DNA of 61,395 nucleotides from RGZA01 sp041917755 (GTDB taxonomy: Bacteria; Pseudomonadota; Alphaproteobacteria; UBA9219; RGZA01), in NCBI GenBank assembly GCA_041917755.1, contig JAYRWY010000002.1:1-61395 (forward strand), in the 5' to 3' direction. The position numbers and the translations under genes are program-made. The first letter of the stretch is position 1. Each line of letters begins with the position of its first letter. Under the pieces are notes generated by a model. The model was not told the DNA's origin. It saw only the letters and a list, made by a program, of their open reading frames with translations, and did not search any database. Positions 43,289 to 51,776 of this stretch are shown piece by piece.

Positions 43289-44428
43289 ATGAGTTGGAAT
43301 AACGGCGGCCCGTGGGGAAATAATGGCGGCAACAATACGCCAAATAATGGCCCACGCAATCCTTATGGTACTGGTGGCCGTCCGGGCAATGGTGGCTCTG
43401 GAAATAATGGTGGCCCCGAACCCGATATTGATGAATGGCTACGCAAAAGCCGTGATCAACTTCGTCAGGCATTCCCTAATAATCAAGGCGGTCCACGCCG
43501 TTTAATTAGCCTTGGCTTTGTGGCTATCATCGTCATCTGGCTCGTCAGCGGATTTTATCAGGTATCCACCAATCAGATTGGTGTCGTACTTCGTTTTGGT
43601 CAGGTGGTTCGCACCGAACAAGCAGGGCTTCGTTACCACCTGCCCGAACCCATCGAAATGGTTTTATTACCTGACGTGAAAACAGTTCATCAAATTAAAA
43701 TCGGTTTTCGTGACACCGGAAGCGACAGCGATAGTAACATGAGTGTTGATGGTGAAAGCAGCATGCTTACTGGCGATGAAAACATCGTCGATATCGGTTT
43801 TTCAGTGTTCTGGAGCGTGCGTGACCCCGAAGCCTACTTATTCAACATGCGCAACCCCGATTTGACTGTGCGGCTGGCTTCTGAAAGTGCCATTCGCGAA
43901 ATTGTGGGCCGGATGAAAATTCAACCCATTCTCACCGAAAAGCGTTCGGAAATCGAACATGAAACCACAAATCTGGTTCAATCCATGCTGGATGAATACA
44001 AAGCCGGCATTGTGGTAACGCAGGTTCAACTGCTTAACGTGACACCACCACAACCGGTTGTTGATGCATTCAACGATGTGCAACGTGCGCGTGCCGACGG
44101 TGAGCGTTTGAGAAACGAAGCTGAGGCGTACCGCAATGACGTCATTCCACGTGCCCGCGGTGAAGCCGCCAAAATGTTGCAAGATGCCGAAGGTTATCGC
44201 CAACAGGTCATCAGCTACGCAAAGGGTGATGCCGCACGTTTTGAAAGTGTGCTATCCGCCTATCAACAAGCCCGCGAAGTAACGGCCACCCGTCTCTATT
44301 TCGAAGCCATGGAAGCGGTTCTGCGCAGTGCCAACAAGGTATTGATTGACCCGGCCATCAGCAAAGGCGGCGCAATGCCCATCTTACCGCTGCAAGACTT
44401 TGTCCGTAATCGTGCCCAGACGCCATAA
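43289..44428 (+). CDS. hflK: Membrane protease modulator HflK (SPFH family)
   Basis: 379 residues. A Gly/Asn/Pro-rich cytoplasmic N-terminus (~1-50) is followed by one membrane helix (LGFVAIIVIWLVSGFY, about 72-90) and the periplasmic SPFH/band-7 domain (STNQIGVVLRFGQVVRT onward) with a long coiled coil (GERLRNEAEAYRNDVIPRAR). HflK pairs with HflC and controls the FtsH protease. AAAGAGG precedes the ATG. It is first in the hflK-hflC-degP run. Confidence 0.95.
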   Translation: MSWNNGGPWGNNGGNNTPNNGPRNPYGTGGRPGNGGSGNNGGPEPDIDEWLRKSRDQLRQAFPNNQGGPRRLISLGFVAIIVIWLVSGFYQVSTNQIGVVLRFGQVVRTEQAGLRYHLPEPIEMVLLPDVKTVHQIKIGFRDTGSDSDSNMSVDGESSMLTGDENIVDIGFSVFWSVRDPEAYLFNMRNPDLTVRLASESAIREIVGRMKIQPILTEKRSEIEHETTNLVQSMLDEYKAGIVVTQVQLLNVTPPQPVVDAFNDVQRARADGERLRNEAEAYRNDVIPRARGEAAKMLQDAEGYRQQVISYAKGDAARFESVLSAYQQAREVTATRLYFEAMEAVLRSANKVLIDPAISKGGAMPILPLQDFVRNRAQTP

Positions 44429-44458
44429 CCTGTTTTGTTCATATCAAAAGGCCATCTC

Positions 44459-45340
44459 ATGACACCTAAACAAGTCTTTACCGCTGTTATCATCTTCTTC
44501 GGATATATCTTTTTATCCGACTGCATCTTTGTTGTGAACCAGCAGCAGCAAGCGCTAGTGCTGCAATTCCGCGATGTAGTGCGTACCGTGCAAAGCCCGG
44601 GATTGAATTTTAAAATTCCATTTTTTCAAACCGTGGAATTTTTTGATAAACGCGTATTGCCTCTGGAGGCACCGGAACAAGAAGCCATTCTTGCTGACCA
44701 GAAGCGACTTGTGGTGGATGCCTTTGCCCGCTACCGCATCACCGATCCGCTTAAGTTCTTTCAACGTTTGAATAATGAACGCAACGCCAATAGCCAGCTT
44801 AGCATTCTGGTGAATTCGTCGATGCGTCAAATCCTTGGTACATTTACCATGAACGATGTGTTGTCTGAACAACGCTCCAAAATCATGGTTGCCATTCGCG
44901 ATGAAATGAATGACAAGGCAAAAAGTGCCGATTACGGCATTGAAATTGTCGATGTGCGCATCCGCAGCGCCAATTTGCCGGCAGAAACCAGTCAATCCAT
45001 TTTCGCGCGCATGATTTCAGAACGTAAACGCGAAGCAGCAGAATTCCGCGCCAAAGGCCAGGAGCTGTCTCAGGAAATCAAGGCCAAGGCCGAACGCGAA
45101 AAAACCGTACTGCTGGCAGAGGCGCAGCGTCAGGCTGAAACCACTAGAGGTCAGGGCGATTTGGAAGCGTTGCGCATCGTCTCGCAGGCAACCGGCAAAG
45201 ACCCGCAATTCTATAACTTCTATCGCTCCTTGCAGGCTTACCGCGACACGATGGGCAATAAGGAAACCTCCATCATCTTGAGCCCGGATAGCGACTTCTT
45301 TAAATATTTTGGTAAGGTTTTAAAGACGGGCACGCCATAG
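44459..45340 (+). CDS. hflC: Membrane protease modulator HflC (SPFH family)
   Basis: 293 residues from the ATG at 44459; the in-frame TTG at 44435 is a weaker alternative. A membrane anchor at ~7-25 (AVIIFFGYIFLSDCIFVV) precedes the band-7 domain (QQALVLQFRDVVRTVQSPGL) and a charged coiled coil (RKREAAEFRAKGQELSQEIK). C-terminal FYRSLQAYRDTMG matches HflC. It forms a hetero-oligomer with HflK. Confidence 0.95.
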   Translation: MTPKQVFTAVIIFFGYIFLSDCIFVVNQQQQALVLQFRDVVRTVQSPGLNFKIPFFQTVEFFDKRVLPLEAPEQEAILADQKRLVVDAFARYRITDPLKFFQRLNNERNANSQLSILVNSSMRQILGTFTMNDVLSEQRSKIMVAIRDEMNDKAKSADYGIEIVDVRIRSANLPAETSQSIFARMISERKREAAEFRAKGQELSQEIKAKAEREKTVLLAEAQRQAETTRGQGDLEALRIVSQATGKDPQFYNFYRSLQAYRDTMGNKETSIILSPDSDFFKYFGKVLKTGTP

Positions 45341-45374
45341 CCTGGTTGGTGGCTGCCATTTCTTTGCCATACTG

Positions 45375-45401
45375 AATTCTACAATACTAAATTCGACAAT
45401 A
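45375..45401 (+). repeat. 12-bp direct repeat upstream of degP
   Basis: AATTCTACAATA (45375-45386) and AATTCGACAATA (45390-45401) are tandem copies with one mismatch and a 15-bp period, located 33 bp upstream of the degP ATG in the short gap after hflC. It could be a tandem operator or a duplicated promoter element; no protein is assigned. Confidence 0.5.
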
Positions 45402-45433
45402 GGTTTAGCATTTAATATCCAAGAGGGTTGATT

Positions 45434-47020
45434 ATGAAGAACGGTTACCTGCTTAGTCTTGCTCTTCTCTTATCTGCTTTATTATCGCTACCTCTGCATG
45501 CAGAGGCACCGCCGCCCGCCAACGCGGGCCTTGGCAATACGCCTGCTGCTAATGGTGCATTTCCCAATGCTGGCTTTGCAGATGAAGCAGAGAAACTGCT
45601 TCCGGCCGTTGTAAATATTTCTACCACCCAAATCATCAAGGACGAAAAAGGCGGCAAGGAACTTCCTGATTTTCCGCAATTTCCGCCCGGTTCACCGTTT
45701 GAAGACTTCTTCAAAGACTTTATGGAAAAACATAAAGGCATGAATGGTGGTGCTGGCATCCCCAAACAACGTAAAAGTACATCGCTCGGCTCTGGCTATA
45801 TCATTGCGCCGGATGGATTGATTGTTACCAATAACCACGTGATTGAAGATGCCGATGAAATCACAATTATTTTGCATGACGACACCAACTTAAAAGCCGA
45901 AGTAGTTGGCCGTGACAAAAAAACAGACATCGCATTACTACGTGTAAAATACAAAAGCCCACTGCCCTACGTAACCTTTGGCGATAGCGATAAAATGCGC
46001 ATCGGCGACTGGATTATGGTTATCGGCAATCCGTTTGGTCTTGGCGGCACGGTAACCACGGGTATTATTTCTGCACGTGCACGTGACATTAACTCAGGTC
46101 CGTATGATGACTACATTCAAACGGATGCGCCGATTAACCGCGGCAACTCCGGTGGCCCTATGTTCAACATGAAGGGCGAAGTCATCGGGATGAATACCGC
46201 CATCTACTCGCCATCAGGTGGCTCGGTGGGCATTGGGTTTGCCATTCCATCCACACTGGTAAAAAATGTGGTTGAACAATTAAAAGGCGGCGGAAAAATT
46301 CGTCGTGGCTGGCTCGGTGTACGCATCCAAATGGTTACCGAAGAAATCGCCAAATCCCTCAATCTGGATAGGCCCCGCGGCGCGTTGGTCTCAAGCCTCA
46401 CGCCAGATAGCCCTGCGGGTAAAGGTGGCGTAAAGCCCGGTGACGTTATTATAGCTTTTGATGACAAGCCGGTAACCGAAATGCGCCGTCTCCCGCGCAT
46501 CGTGGCTGAAGCCAAAATCAATCAAAAGGTTCCCATGATAGTCTGGCGCGATGGCAAGGAAGTCGTCCTCAGCGTAATGGTCGGCGAATTGAAGGAAGAC
46601 GAAAAAGCAGATGGCGAAGAACAGAAATCCGATGAAAGCAAAGCCCCAAAGCTTGCTAAGTCGCTTATGGTTCCGGAATTCGACATCAAGGTTTCCGGCC
46701 TTTCAGCCGAAGCCCGTAAAGCCTTCGAAGTTGATGAAAAAACCAAAGGTATTGTCATCACCGATATGGGTGATAACAGCCCGCTGGAAGATAAAGGCAT
46801 CCGCCCCGGTGATGTGATTGTGGAAGCTGGCCAAAAGGAAATGAAAGATGTGAAGGACTTGGCTGATTTAGCTAAGGAAGCCGCATCATCCAAAAAGCCC
46901 TTACTACTTCTGATTAATCGTCAGGGTGATTTGCGGTTTGTGGCCGTTAACACCATCGACCCCAGCATGGCCAAGCCCAAGGCAAAAAAGGAAGATAAGC
47001 CACAGGATCAAGGCGAATAG
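45434..47020 (+). CDS. degP: Periplasmic serine protease/chaperone DegP (Do)
   Basis: 528 residues from the ATG at 45434 (AAGAGGG upstream). The signal peptide ends LPLHAEA. Catalytic triad: His in VTNNHVIEDADEI, Asp in KTDIALLRVK, Ser in NRGNSGGPMFN. Two PDZ domains follow (RRGWLGVRIQMVTEE with SPAGKGGVKPGDVIIAFD, and a second with DKGIRPGDVIVEAGQ), joined by a Glu/Lys-rich linker at ~390-415. It degrades or refolds misfolded envelope proteins. The link with hflKC upstream is a recurring order, making an envelope quality-control cluster. Confidence 0.96.
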   Translation: MKNGYLLSLALLLSALLSLPLHAEAPPPANAGLGNTPAANGAFPNAGFADEAEKLLPAVVNISTTQIIKDEKGGKELPDFPQFPPGSPFEDFFKDFMEKHKGMNGGAGIPKQRKSTSLGSGYIIAPDGLIVTNNHVIEDADEITIILHDDTNLKAEVVGRDKKTDIALLRVKYKSPLPYVTFGDSDKMRIGDWIMVIGNPFGLGGTVTTGIISARARDINSGPYDDYIQTDAPINRGNSGGPMFNMKGEVIGMNTAIYSPSGGSVGIGFAIPSTLVKNVVEQLKGGGKIRRGWLGVRIQMVTEEIAKSLNLDRPRGALVSSLTPDSPAGKGGVKPGDVIIAFDDKPVTEMRRLPRIVAEAKINQKVPMIVWRDGKEVVLSVMVGELKEDEKADGEEQKSDESKAPKLAKSLMVPEFDIKVSGLSAEARKAFEVDEKTKGIVITDMGDNSPLEDKGIRPGDVIVEAGQKEMKDVKDLADLAKEAASSKKPLLLLINRQGDLRFVAVNTIDPSMAKPKAKKEDKPQDQGE

Positions 47021-47031
47021 TGCCGTAAGCG

Positions 47032-47922
47032 TTACGCCTTCAGGTCTTTTGATTGGTAGCCCTGTGCCCATAATAATGCGCGAAGGTTGGCATAGCGCAC
47101 ATTGAACTGCGCCTGTTTCTGCACTGCTGGTTTGGCGTGATAGGCAATGCCAAGTCCGGATGCCAACAGCATCGGCACGTCATTTGCTCCGTCGCCTACG
47201 GTGATGATTTCCGCTTCTGAAATATTCATGTTCTTGGCGGTGTCGGCCAAAATGGCGCGCTTGCTGTGTTTGTCCAATACAGGTTCCAACATCTCGCCGC
47301 TGATTTTACCGTTCTGAATATCCAAAGCATTACCATGGTTTTCATCAAAGCCTAATTGCTTGGCAACATAATCGGTAAATACCTTAAAGCCGCCGGAAAC
47401 AATAATGCAGCGTGCGCCATGCGCGCGCATTGTGGCCACTAGTTCCTTGGCGCCGCCCGTCACGGTAATTTTTCCGCAGAGTTCTTCCAGAATAACCGCC
47501 GGCAAGTCTTTAAGTAGCGCAAGGCGTTCTTTAAGCGCCGCTTTAAAATCCAATTCGCCATTCATGGCACGCGTGGTTATCTCTTCAACCTTGGCTCGCA
47601 AGCCAACAAAATCAGCCAGTTCTTCCAGCATTTCTTCTTTAATGAGGGTGGATTCCATATCCGCCAGCAACGCTTTCTTCCGGCGGCCCGCTACCTTTTG
47701 CAGGATAATATCAATGCCCTGGGTCAACGCCCATTCATTCAATGTGTCTTTCAGCTCGTCATTGCCGCCATCGAAAAACACATCCACTGCCTCATGTTCC
47801 GACAGCCATGAATGACGCACGATCTTGCCACCATGCTCGGATATCAAATCCATCATCAGACTTAGGGCTAGCTCATTGATGGGCGTATCAAGTGAACCAA
47901 TCAGCGTCGCAACGTTTTCCAT
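47032..47922 (-). CDS. serB: Phosphoserine phosphatase
   Basis: Last step of serine synthesis. 296 residues. After an N-terminal regulatory-like region (~1-80) comes the HAD catalytic domain: motif I reads LLADMESTLIKEE (nucleophile Asp near 88; the usual second Asp is Glu), motif II is IIVSGGFKVFTDYVAKQLG, and motif III/IV is TVGDGANDVPMLLASGLG. It is convergent with degP, with 11 bp between, and lies just downstream of scpB. Confidence 0.93.
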   Translation of the reverse strand: MENVATLIGSLDTPINELALSLMMDLISEHGGKIVRHSWLSEHEAVDVFFDGGNDELKDTLNEWALTQGIDIILQKVAGRRKKALLADMESTLIKEEMLEELADFVGLRAKVEEITTRAMNGELDFKAALKERLALLKDLPAVILEELCGKITVTGGAKELVATMRAHGARCIIVSGGFKVFTDYVAKQLGFDENHGNALDIQNGKISGEMLEPVLDKHSKRAILADTAKNMNISEAEIITVGDGANDVPMLLASGLGIAYHAKPAVQKQAQFNVRYANLRALLWAQGYQSKDLKA

Positions 47923-47930
47923 AATATGGC

Positions 47931-48629
47931 TTATCCGTTTTGTGCAACGGCTTCGGGTTCATCATCAGCAGGTTCTGCTGCGGCAATATATTCCAGATCC
48001 TCATCCTCGATCTCAACACCAGCGGCATTTTCTGCATCTTCCGAACCAAATGGCGCAAGTACAGGGCGACTATCAAGAAGGCCAGATTCACGCAAATCTT
48101 GTACGCCCGGCAAGTCTTTCAAGCTGCCAAGGCCAAAATGGCGCAAGAATTCATCACTGGTAATCCAGGTAAGCGGACGGCCTACTGTTTCACGGCGCTT
48201 GCCAGGACGCACCCAACCCAATTCCATGAGCATATCCAGCGTTTCACGCGCGGTGGCTACACCACGGATGCTTTCGATTTCTGCACGGGTAACAGGTTGG
48301 TGATACGCAATAATCGCCAAGGTTTCTGCAGCCACGCGCGGCAGTTTTTTTCGTACCTGAATGGTGATATTAAGGTGTGATGACAAATCCGGTGCGGTGC
48401 GGAACATCCAGCCGCCAGCAATTTCCACTAACTCCACGCCGCCACCCTTATATTGGTCACGTAGCTGTTCCATAATGGGGGCAACCGCTTGGCTATCACC
48501 CAGTTTTTGTTGCAGCAATTCATTGGTCACCGGCACGGTTGATGCAAAAATAAGCGCTTCACATACGCGCTTGGCTTGATCAAACGTATATTCGGGGGCT
48601 GGCGCTTTGGCTGCGTTCTTATCGGTCAT
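47931..48629 (-). CDS. scpB: Segregation and condensation protein B
   Basis: Partner of ScpA and SMC in chromosome condensation. 232 residues from the ATG at 48629, which has AGGTGA at good spacing; an in-frame GTG at 48638 would overlap scpA. Two winged-helix domains: AKRVCEALIFASTVPVTNE near the start, and LPRVAAETLAIIAYHQPVTR with IESIRGVATARETLDMLMEL in the middle, followed by GRPLTWITSDEFLRHFGLG. The C-terminal ~50 residues are Glu/Ala-rich and unstructured. Confidence 0.95.
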   Translation of the reverse strand: MTDKNAAKAPAPEYTFDQAKRVCEALIFASTVPVTNELLQQKLGDSQAVAPIMEQLRDQYKGGGVELVEIAGGWMFRTAPDLSSHLNITIQVRKKLPRVAAETLAIIAYHQPVTRAEIESIRGVATARETLDMLMELGWVRPGKRRETVGRPLTWITSDEFLRHFGLGSLKDLPGVQDLRESGLLDSRPVLAPFGSEDAENAAGVEIEDEDLEYIAAAEPADDEPEAVAQNG

Positions 48630-48630
48630 C

Positions 48631-49488
48631 TTATTCACCTGTTTCGTCTAATGGTTCAGCTGCATTTGCATTGCTTGCAGGGCGCAGATATATCGGCCCG
48701 AAATTTCCGTCTTGGCGCAGTTCAACAACGCCCTGTTTGGCCAGCTCAAGGCTTGCTGCAAAGGTAGATGCCAGCGCCGAGCGTAGCACCACTTCGCCGC
48801 CCGTGGCGGTATCGTGTAAATTCAAATCTTCCCATTCATCGGGCATAAACAAGCTCAACTCCGACCATTGCGGCATGAAGCCGAGCATTTTTTTCATGCG
48901 CTCGCGTGCTTCTTCCATGCTGAACAGTTTGGTAGGCGCAATACGATATTCGGCCTGATTGTTCCGTTGCAATGGTGCCTTTACGGCTTTCAGCAAGTCA
49001 TAAAGACCAAGCGTATAAACCGGCACAATGTGTTTGATATCTGGTTCGCGCATACCGCGGAACACAAAGCCACGACCTTCTTGGGGCAAGGCATGCAACA
49101 TGGCAGATGCATTTTGCATGGCTTCCAACCGCTTCAATTGGAAAGCCAATGCTTCGGCCAATTCCACGGCAGATGGTTCTTCGGCTTTTGGTGTAGCGGG
49201 AAGCAGCAAACGGGATTTGAGGTAAGCCAGCCATGCTGCCATCACCAAATAATCGGCGGCGATTTCCAGGCGAAGCTTGCGTGCCTCATTTACAAAGGCC
49301 AAATATTGCTCAGCCAAGGCCAGAACGGAGATTTGGGCCAAATCCACCTTTTGCTCGCGCGCTAGCATCAAAAGCAGGTCGATAGGACCTTCAAAGGCGT
49401 TGAGCTTCAAGAATAGGTCGCCCTCGGCCGAAGCGTGGGTTTCACGTGCTTCAGCTGCAATTTCATCGATATTAAGGGTTTCGACCAT
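48631..49488 (-). CDS. scpA: Segregation and condensation protein A
   Basis: Kleisin subunit of the SMC-ScpAB complex. 285 residues. The N-terminal kleisin helix region reads FEGPIDLLLMLAREQKVDL, then YLVMAAWLAYLKSRLLLP, both typical. The C-terminal winged helix (VVLRSALASTFAASLELAKQ) follows. The first ~20 residues before the kleisin block are variable. It is adjacent to scpB on the same strand, downstream of nagZ. Confidence 0.94.
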   Translation of the reverse strand: MVETLNIDEIAAEARETHASAEGDLFLKLNAFEGPIDLLLMLAREQKVDLAQISVLALAEQYLAFVNEARKLRLEIAADYLVMAAWLAYLKSRLLLPATPKAEEPSAVELAEALAFQLKRLEAMQNASAMLHALPQEGRGFVFRGMREPDIKHIVPVYTLGLYDLLKAVKAPLQRNNQAEYRIAPTKLFSMEEARERMKKMLGFMPQWSELSLFMPDEWEDLNLHDTATGGEVVLRSALASTFAASLELAKQGVVELRQDGNFGPIYLRPASNANAAEPLDETGE

Positions 49489-49543
49489 ATTAAAACGTTC
49501 CGATTCAGTAATAACGCTCGTAATTATGGGGGGATTTTAGACG

Positions 49544-50617
49544 TTAACTGGTAATCGCTGCAACACCTAAAAGCATGTCCAAACGGTCTAAAAGACCAAC
49601 CTTATCCACAAACATGGGGGGCTTTCCAAGCCGTACACGGGCCCTATCCCACCTATCCATGGCGGCGTTGGTCATGGCGGGGCAAGCACCGGAAACCAGA
49701 ACCATCTCCGACATATTGCCATTGCAATGCAGGGCGATATCCGTCCCTGCCTTCAGACAATTCACAACCAAATCTTCGATGCGGCCATATACGCCCTTCA
49801 TATTCAAGTCATCTGAAATCAGTAATCCGTCAAAGCCGATTTCCTTGCGGATAACTTCGTGCATCACGGGCGACAGGCTGCATGGCAATTTATCTAAGCT
49901 TTCAAAAATAATATGACATGTCATTGCAACAGGCAAATCACGCAGTGCGCGGAATGGTGCAAAATCGATATCCTGCAATTCCTGTTTGCTTGCCTTAACA
50001 ACGGATTGCGTATGATGCGGGTCAACAATGGTGCGGCCATGCCCGGGGATATGCTTCATAATGGGCATAACGCCCGCCCATAACAATCCTTCGGCGGCAG
50101 CTCTGGCACAATCAGCAACTACTTCCGTATTGGATGAATAGGCACGATCCCCAATGGCGTTATCCGTTACATCAAATAAGACATCCGCAAGCGGGGCACA
50201 ATTGACGTTAATACCCAGCTCATTCAATTCAATGCCAATCAATTGCGCGTTGATTTTGGCCGCTTCCACACCCAGATCCGCGCTTTGTTCCGCCATTTTG
50301 CCAATCATGCGCGCAGGCGGAAATTCGGGCCAATGAGGCGGCTTTAAGCGTGCAACCCGCCCGCCTTCCTGATCGATTAATACCGGTGCGTGGGGGCGGC
50401 CAACACAATCACGCAATTCTTTGATCAGGTTTTTGACCTGTTGCGGATTTACGCAGTTACGCTGGAACAAAATAAAACCGAACGGATTGGCATACCTGAA
50501 AAAACTTTTCTCTGCATCGGTCAAGGAAATGCCTGAAACGCCCAATATCATCGCTTTGGGTGGTTTATCGCGGTTTAAATCGCTTTCAAATTCTTCATGC
50601 TCACTTGATGGTAACAC
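49544..50617 (-). CDS. nagZ: Beta-N-acetylhexosaminidase NagZ
   Basis: GH3 enzyme removing N-acetylglucosamine from anhydro-muropeptides in cell-wall recycling. About 357 residues. NPFGFILFQRNC, LIDQEGGRVARLKPP and the catalytic-loop block KHIPGHGRTIVDPHH (Asp and His of the general acid loop retained) are present, with the nucleophile Asp in FDGLLISDDLNMKGV. The start is uncertain: there is no ATG before residue ~23. I prefer the GTG at 50617 because the upstream GTG at 50626 is part of the likely AAAGGTGG ribosome site. It overlaps the SPOR gene end. Confidence 0.92.
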   Translation of the reverse strand: MLPSSEHEEFESDLNRDKPPKAMILGVSGISLTDAEKSFFRYANPFGFILFQRNCVNPQQVKNLIKELRDCVGRPHAPVLIDQEGGRVARLKPPHWPEFPPARMIGKMAEQSADLGVEAAKINAQLIGIELNELGINVNCAPLADVLFDVTDNAIGDRAYSSNTEVVADCARAAAEGLLWAGVMPIMKHIPGHGRTIVDPHHTQSVVKASKQELQDIDFAPFRALRDLPVAMTCHIIFESLDKLPCSLSPVMHEVIRKEIGFDGLLISDDLNMKGVYGRIEDLVVNCLKAGTDIALHCNGNMSEMVLVSGACPAMTNAAMDRWDRARVRLGKPPMFVDKVGLLDRLDMLLGVAAITS

Positions 50618-51776
50618 AGCTTCCACCTTTGGCTTTGATACCGCTGCAAATACTGCTTGCTACTGTTGCACTACTTGCAGATCCTTGAACGCGGAATACC
50701 TGCTTCCCGCCATTGATGGTGGCTGTGGCGATACTAAGCCCCGCACCATCCAGTTCATCGGCATATTTGGTTTTGAATTGCGCCAATGCTTTTTCTGCGG
50801 ACGGTCTGTCAAAGAAACTGGCGATTTGGAAATGTCCCTTCCCTTCGCTGGCTTTTTTGGCTGGCTCTTCCTCGGCGGGGTCTTGTGTGTCTTCCGCGGC
50901 GGCTTTCTTTTGTTCAATAATACGAGCCTTTGATTTTGGGCCAGATGTATCAACGACTGGCTCTTCCTCTTCTTTTACAAAAATTTCCTGCTGCGCTGGT
51001 TCTTCTTGTCCTTTATCAGGCATGGCTTTTTCAACCACTGGTTTTTCTACTAATTCGGGTTCAGGCGGTTTTACAGGCGCAGGTTCACCTTTTGACATAT
51101 CAAAGGCTGCGGGTGGTTTAACCGGTTGATTAGTTGGCTTTGCTGGCGCTGCGGCTTCTACTACACGGCCCATTGCCGCAACCGGTGCATCAATTTTACC
51201 ATTGGATGACGGTAATGGCGCTGCCTTTTCAGTAGTTTTCTCGGCGGCTTTTTCAACTGGCTTTTCTGGTGCCTTGGCGGGCGCCTTTTCTGCAACCTTC
51301 TCGGCTGCTTTTTCAGTAGTTTTCTCTGGCGTTTTCTCCGGAGCTTTATCAGCTGGCTTCTCGGCAGCTTTTTCTGGCGCTTTTTCCGGTGCCTTTTCTA
51401 CAACCTTGGTTTCAACAACTGGCTGTTCGGCTTGGTTCACAACCGTTGGAATAGCAGGCACAATTGGGTCGGCATTGGGTTGCACCGCATTTAATGGCTG
51501 CTCCGGGCCAGGCAAAATACGTTCAACTGTTACAGGTTTTCCATCTGCCGATACGGTATTGAAAATCAATTTATCCTGATGGGGAATTTGCATCCCTCCC
51601 TTATCATCGGGGCGGGTTTTAAACGGCGTGTTATCTGCCTTTAATATCGCAATCTGCCCGTTATCTTCCGGCCATATAAAGCTGGAGGCAAGCCAAAGCC
51701 CGCCCAGCACAATCAGAATGGCAACGAGGCTGAAAATCAACCGCACGCGCGGATGTTGATCATCAAAATCTTGCAT
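50601..51776 (-). CDS. SPOR-domain membrane protein with PEKx repeat linker
   Basis: 391 residues. A short cytoplasmic start, one membrane helix (~13-34, LIFSLVAILIVLGGLWLASS), a long Pro/Glu/Lys/Ala linker with about fifteen EK units (~127-185), and a C-terminal SPOR domain (~315-391: GHFQIASFFDRPSAEKALAQ and QVFRVQGSASSATVASSI). SPOR domains bind denuded peptidoglycan at the division site, so a role in cell division or wall remodelling is likely. It lies between argS (1-bp overlap of start and stop) and nagZ, a conserved alphaproteobacterial order. Confidence 0.9.
   Translation of the reverse strand: MQDFDDQHPRVRLIFSLVAILIVLGGLWLASSFIWPEDNGQIAILKADNTPFKTRPDDKGGMQIPHQDKLIFNTVSADGKPVTVERILPGPEQPLNAVQPNADPIVPAIPTVVNQAEQPVVETKVVEKAPEKAPEKAAEKPADKAPEKTPEKTTEKAAEKVAEKAPAKAPEKPVEKAAEKTTEKAAPLPSSNGKIDAPVAAMGRVVEAAAPAKPTNQPVKPPAAFDMSKGEPAPVKPPEPELVEKPVVEKAMPDKGQEEPAQQEIFVKEEEEPVVDTSGPKSKARIIEQKKAAAEDTQDPAEEEPAKKASEGKGHFQIASFFDRPSAEKALAQFKTKYADELDGAGLSIATATINGGKQVFRVQGSASSATVASSICSGIKAKGGSCVTIK
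51222..51398 (-). repeat. Low-complexity repeat encoding EK-rich linker
   Basis: About 177 bp of imperfect 12-bp units (GAAAAGCACCAG- and GAGAAAGCTGCC-like on the minus strand) encoding tandem xxEK blocks within the SPOR protein. It keeps a strict 3-bp frame, so copy-number change would alter linker length without a frameshift. Confidence 0.75.

Noticed and set aside
51202..51579. Plus-strand frame encoding a long Ala/Phe/Ser/Gly repeat protein
   Set aside because: It is the complement of the EK-repeat linker of the SPOR gene; periodic coding sequence keeps the antisense frame open. No ribosome site or family support.
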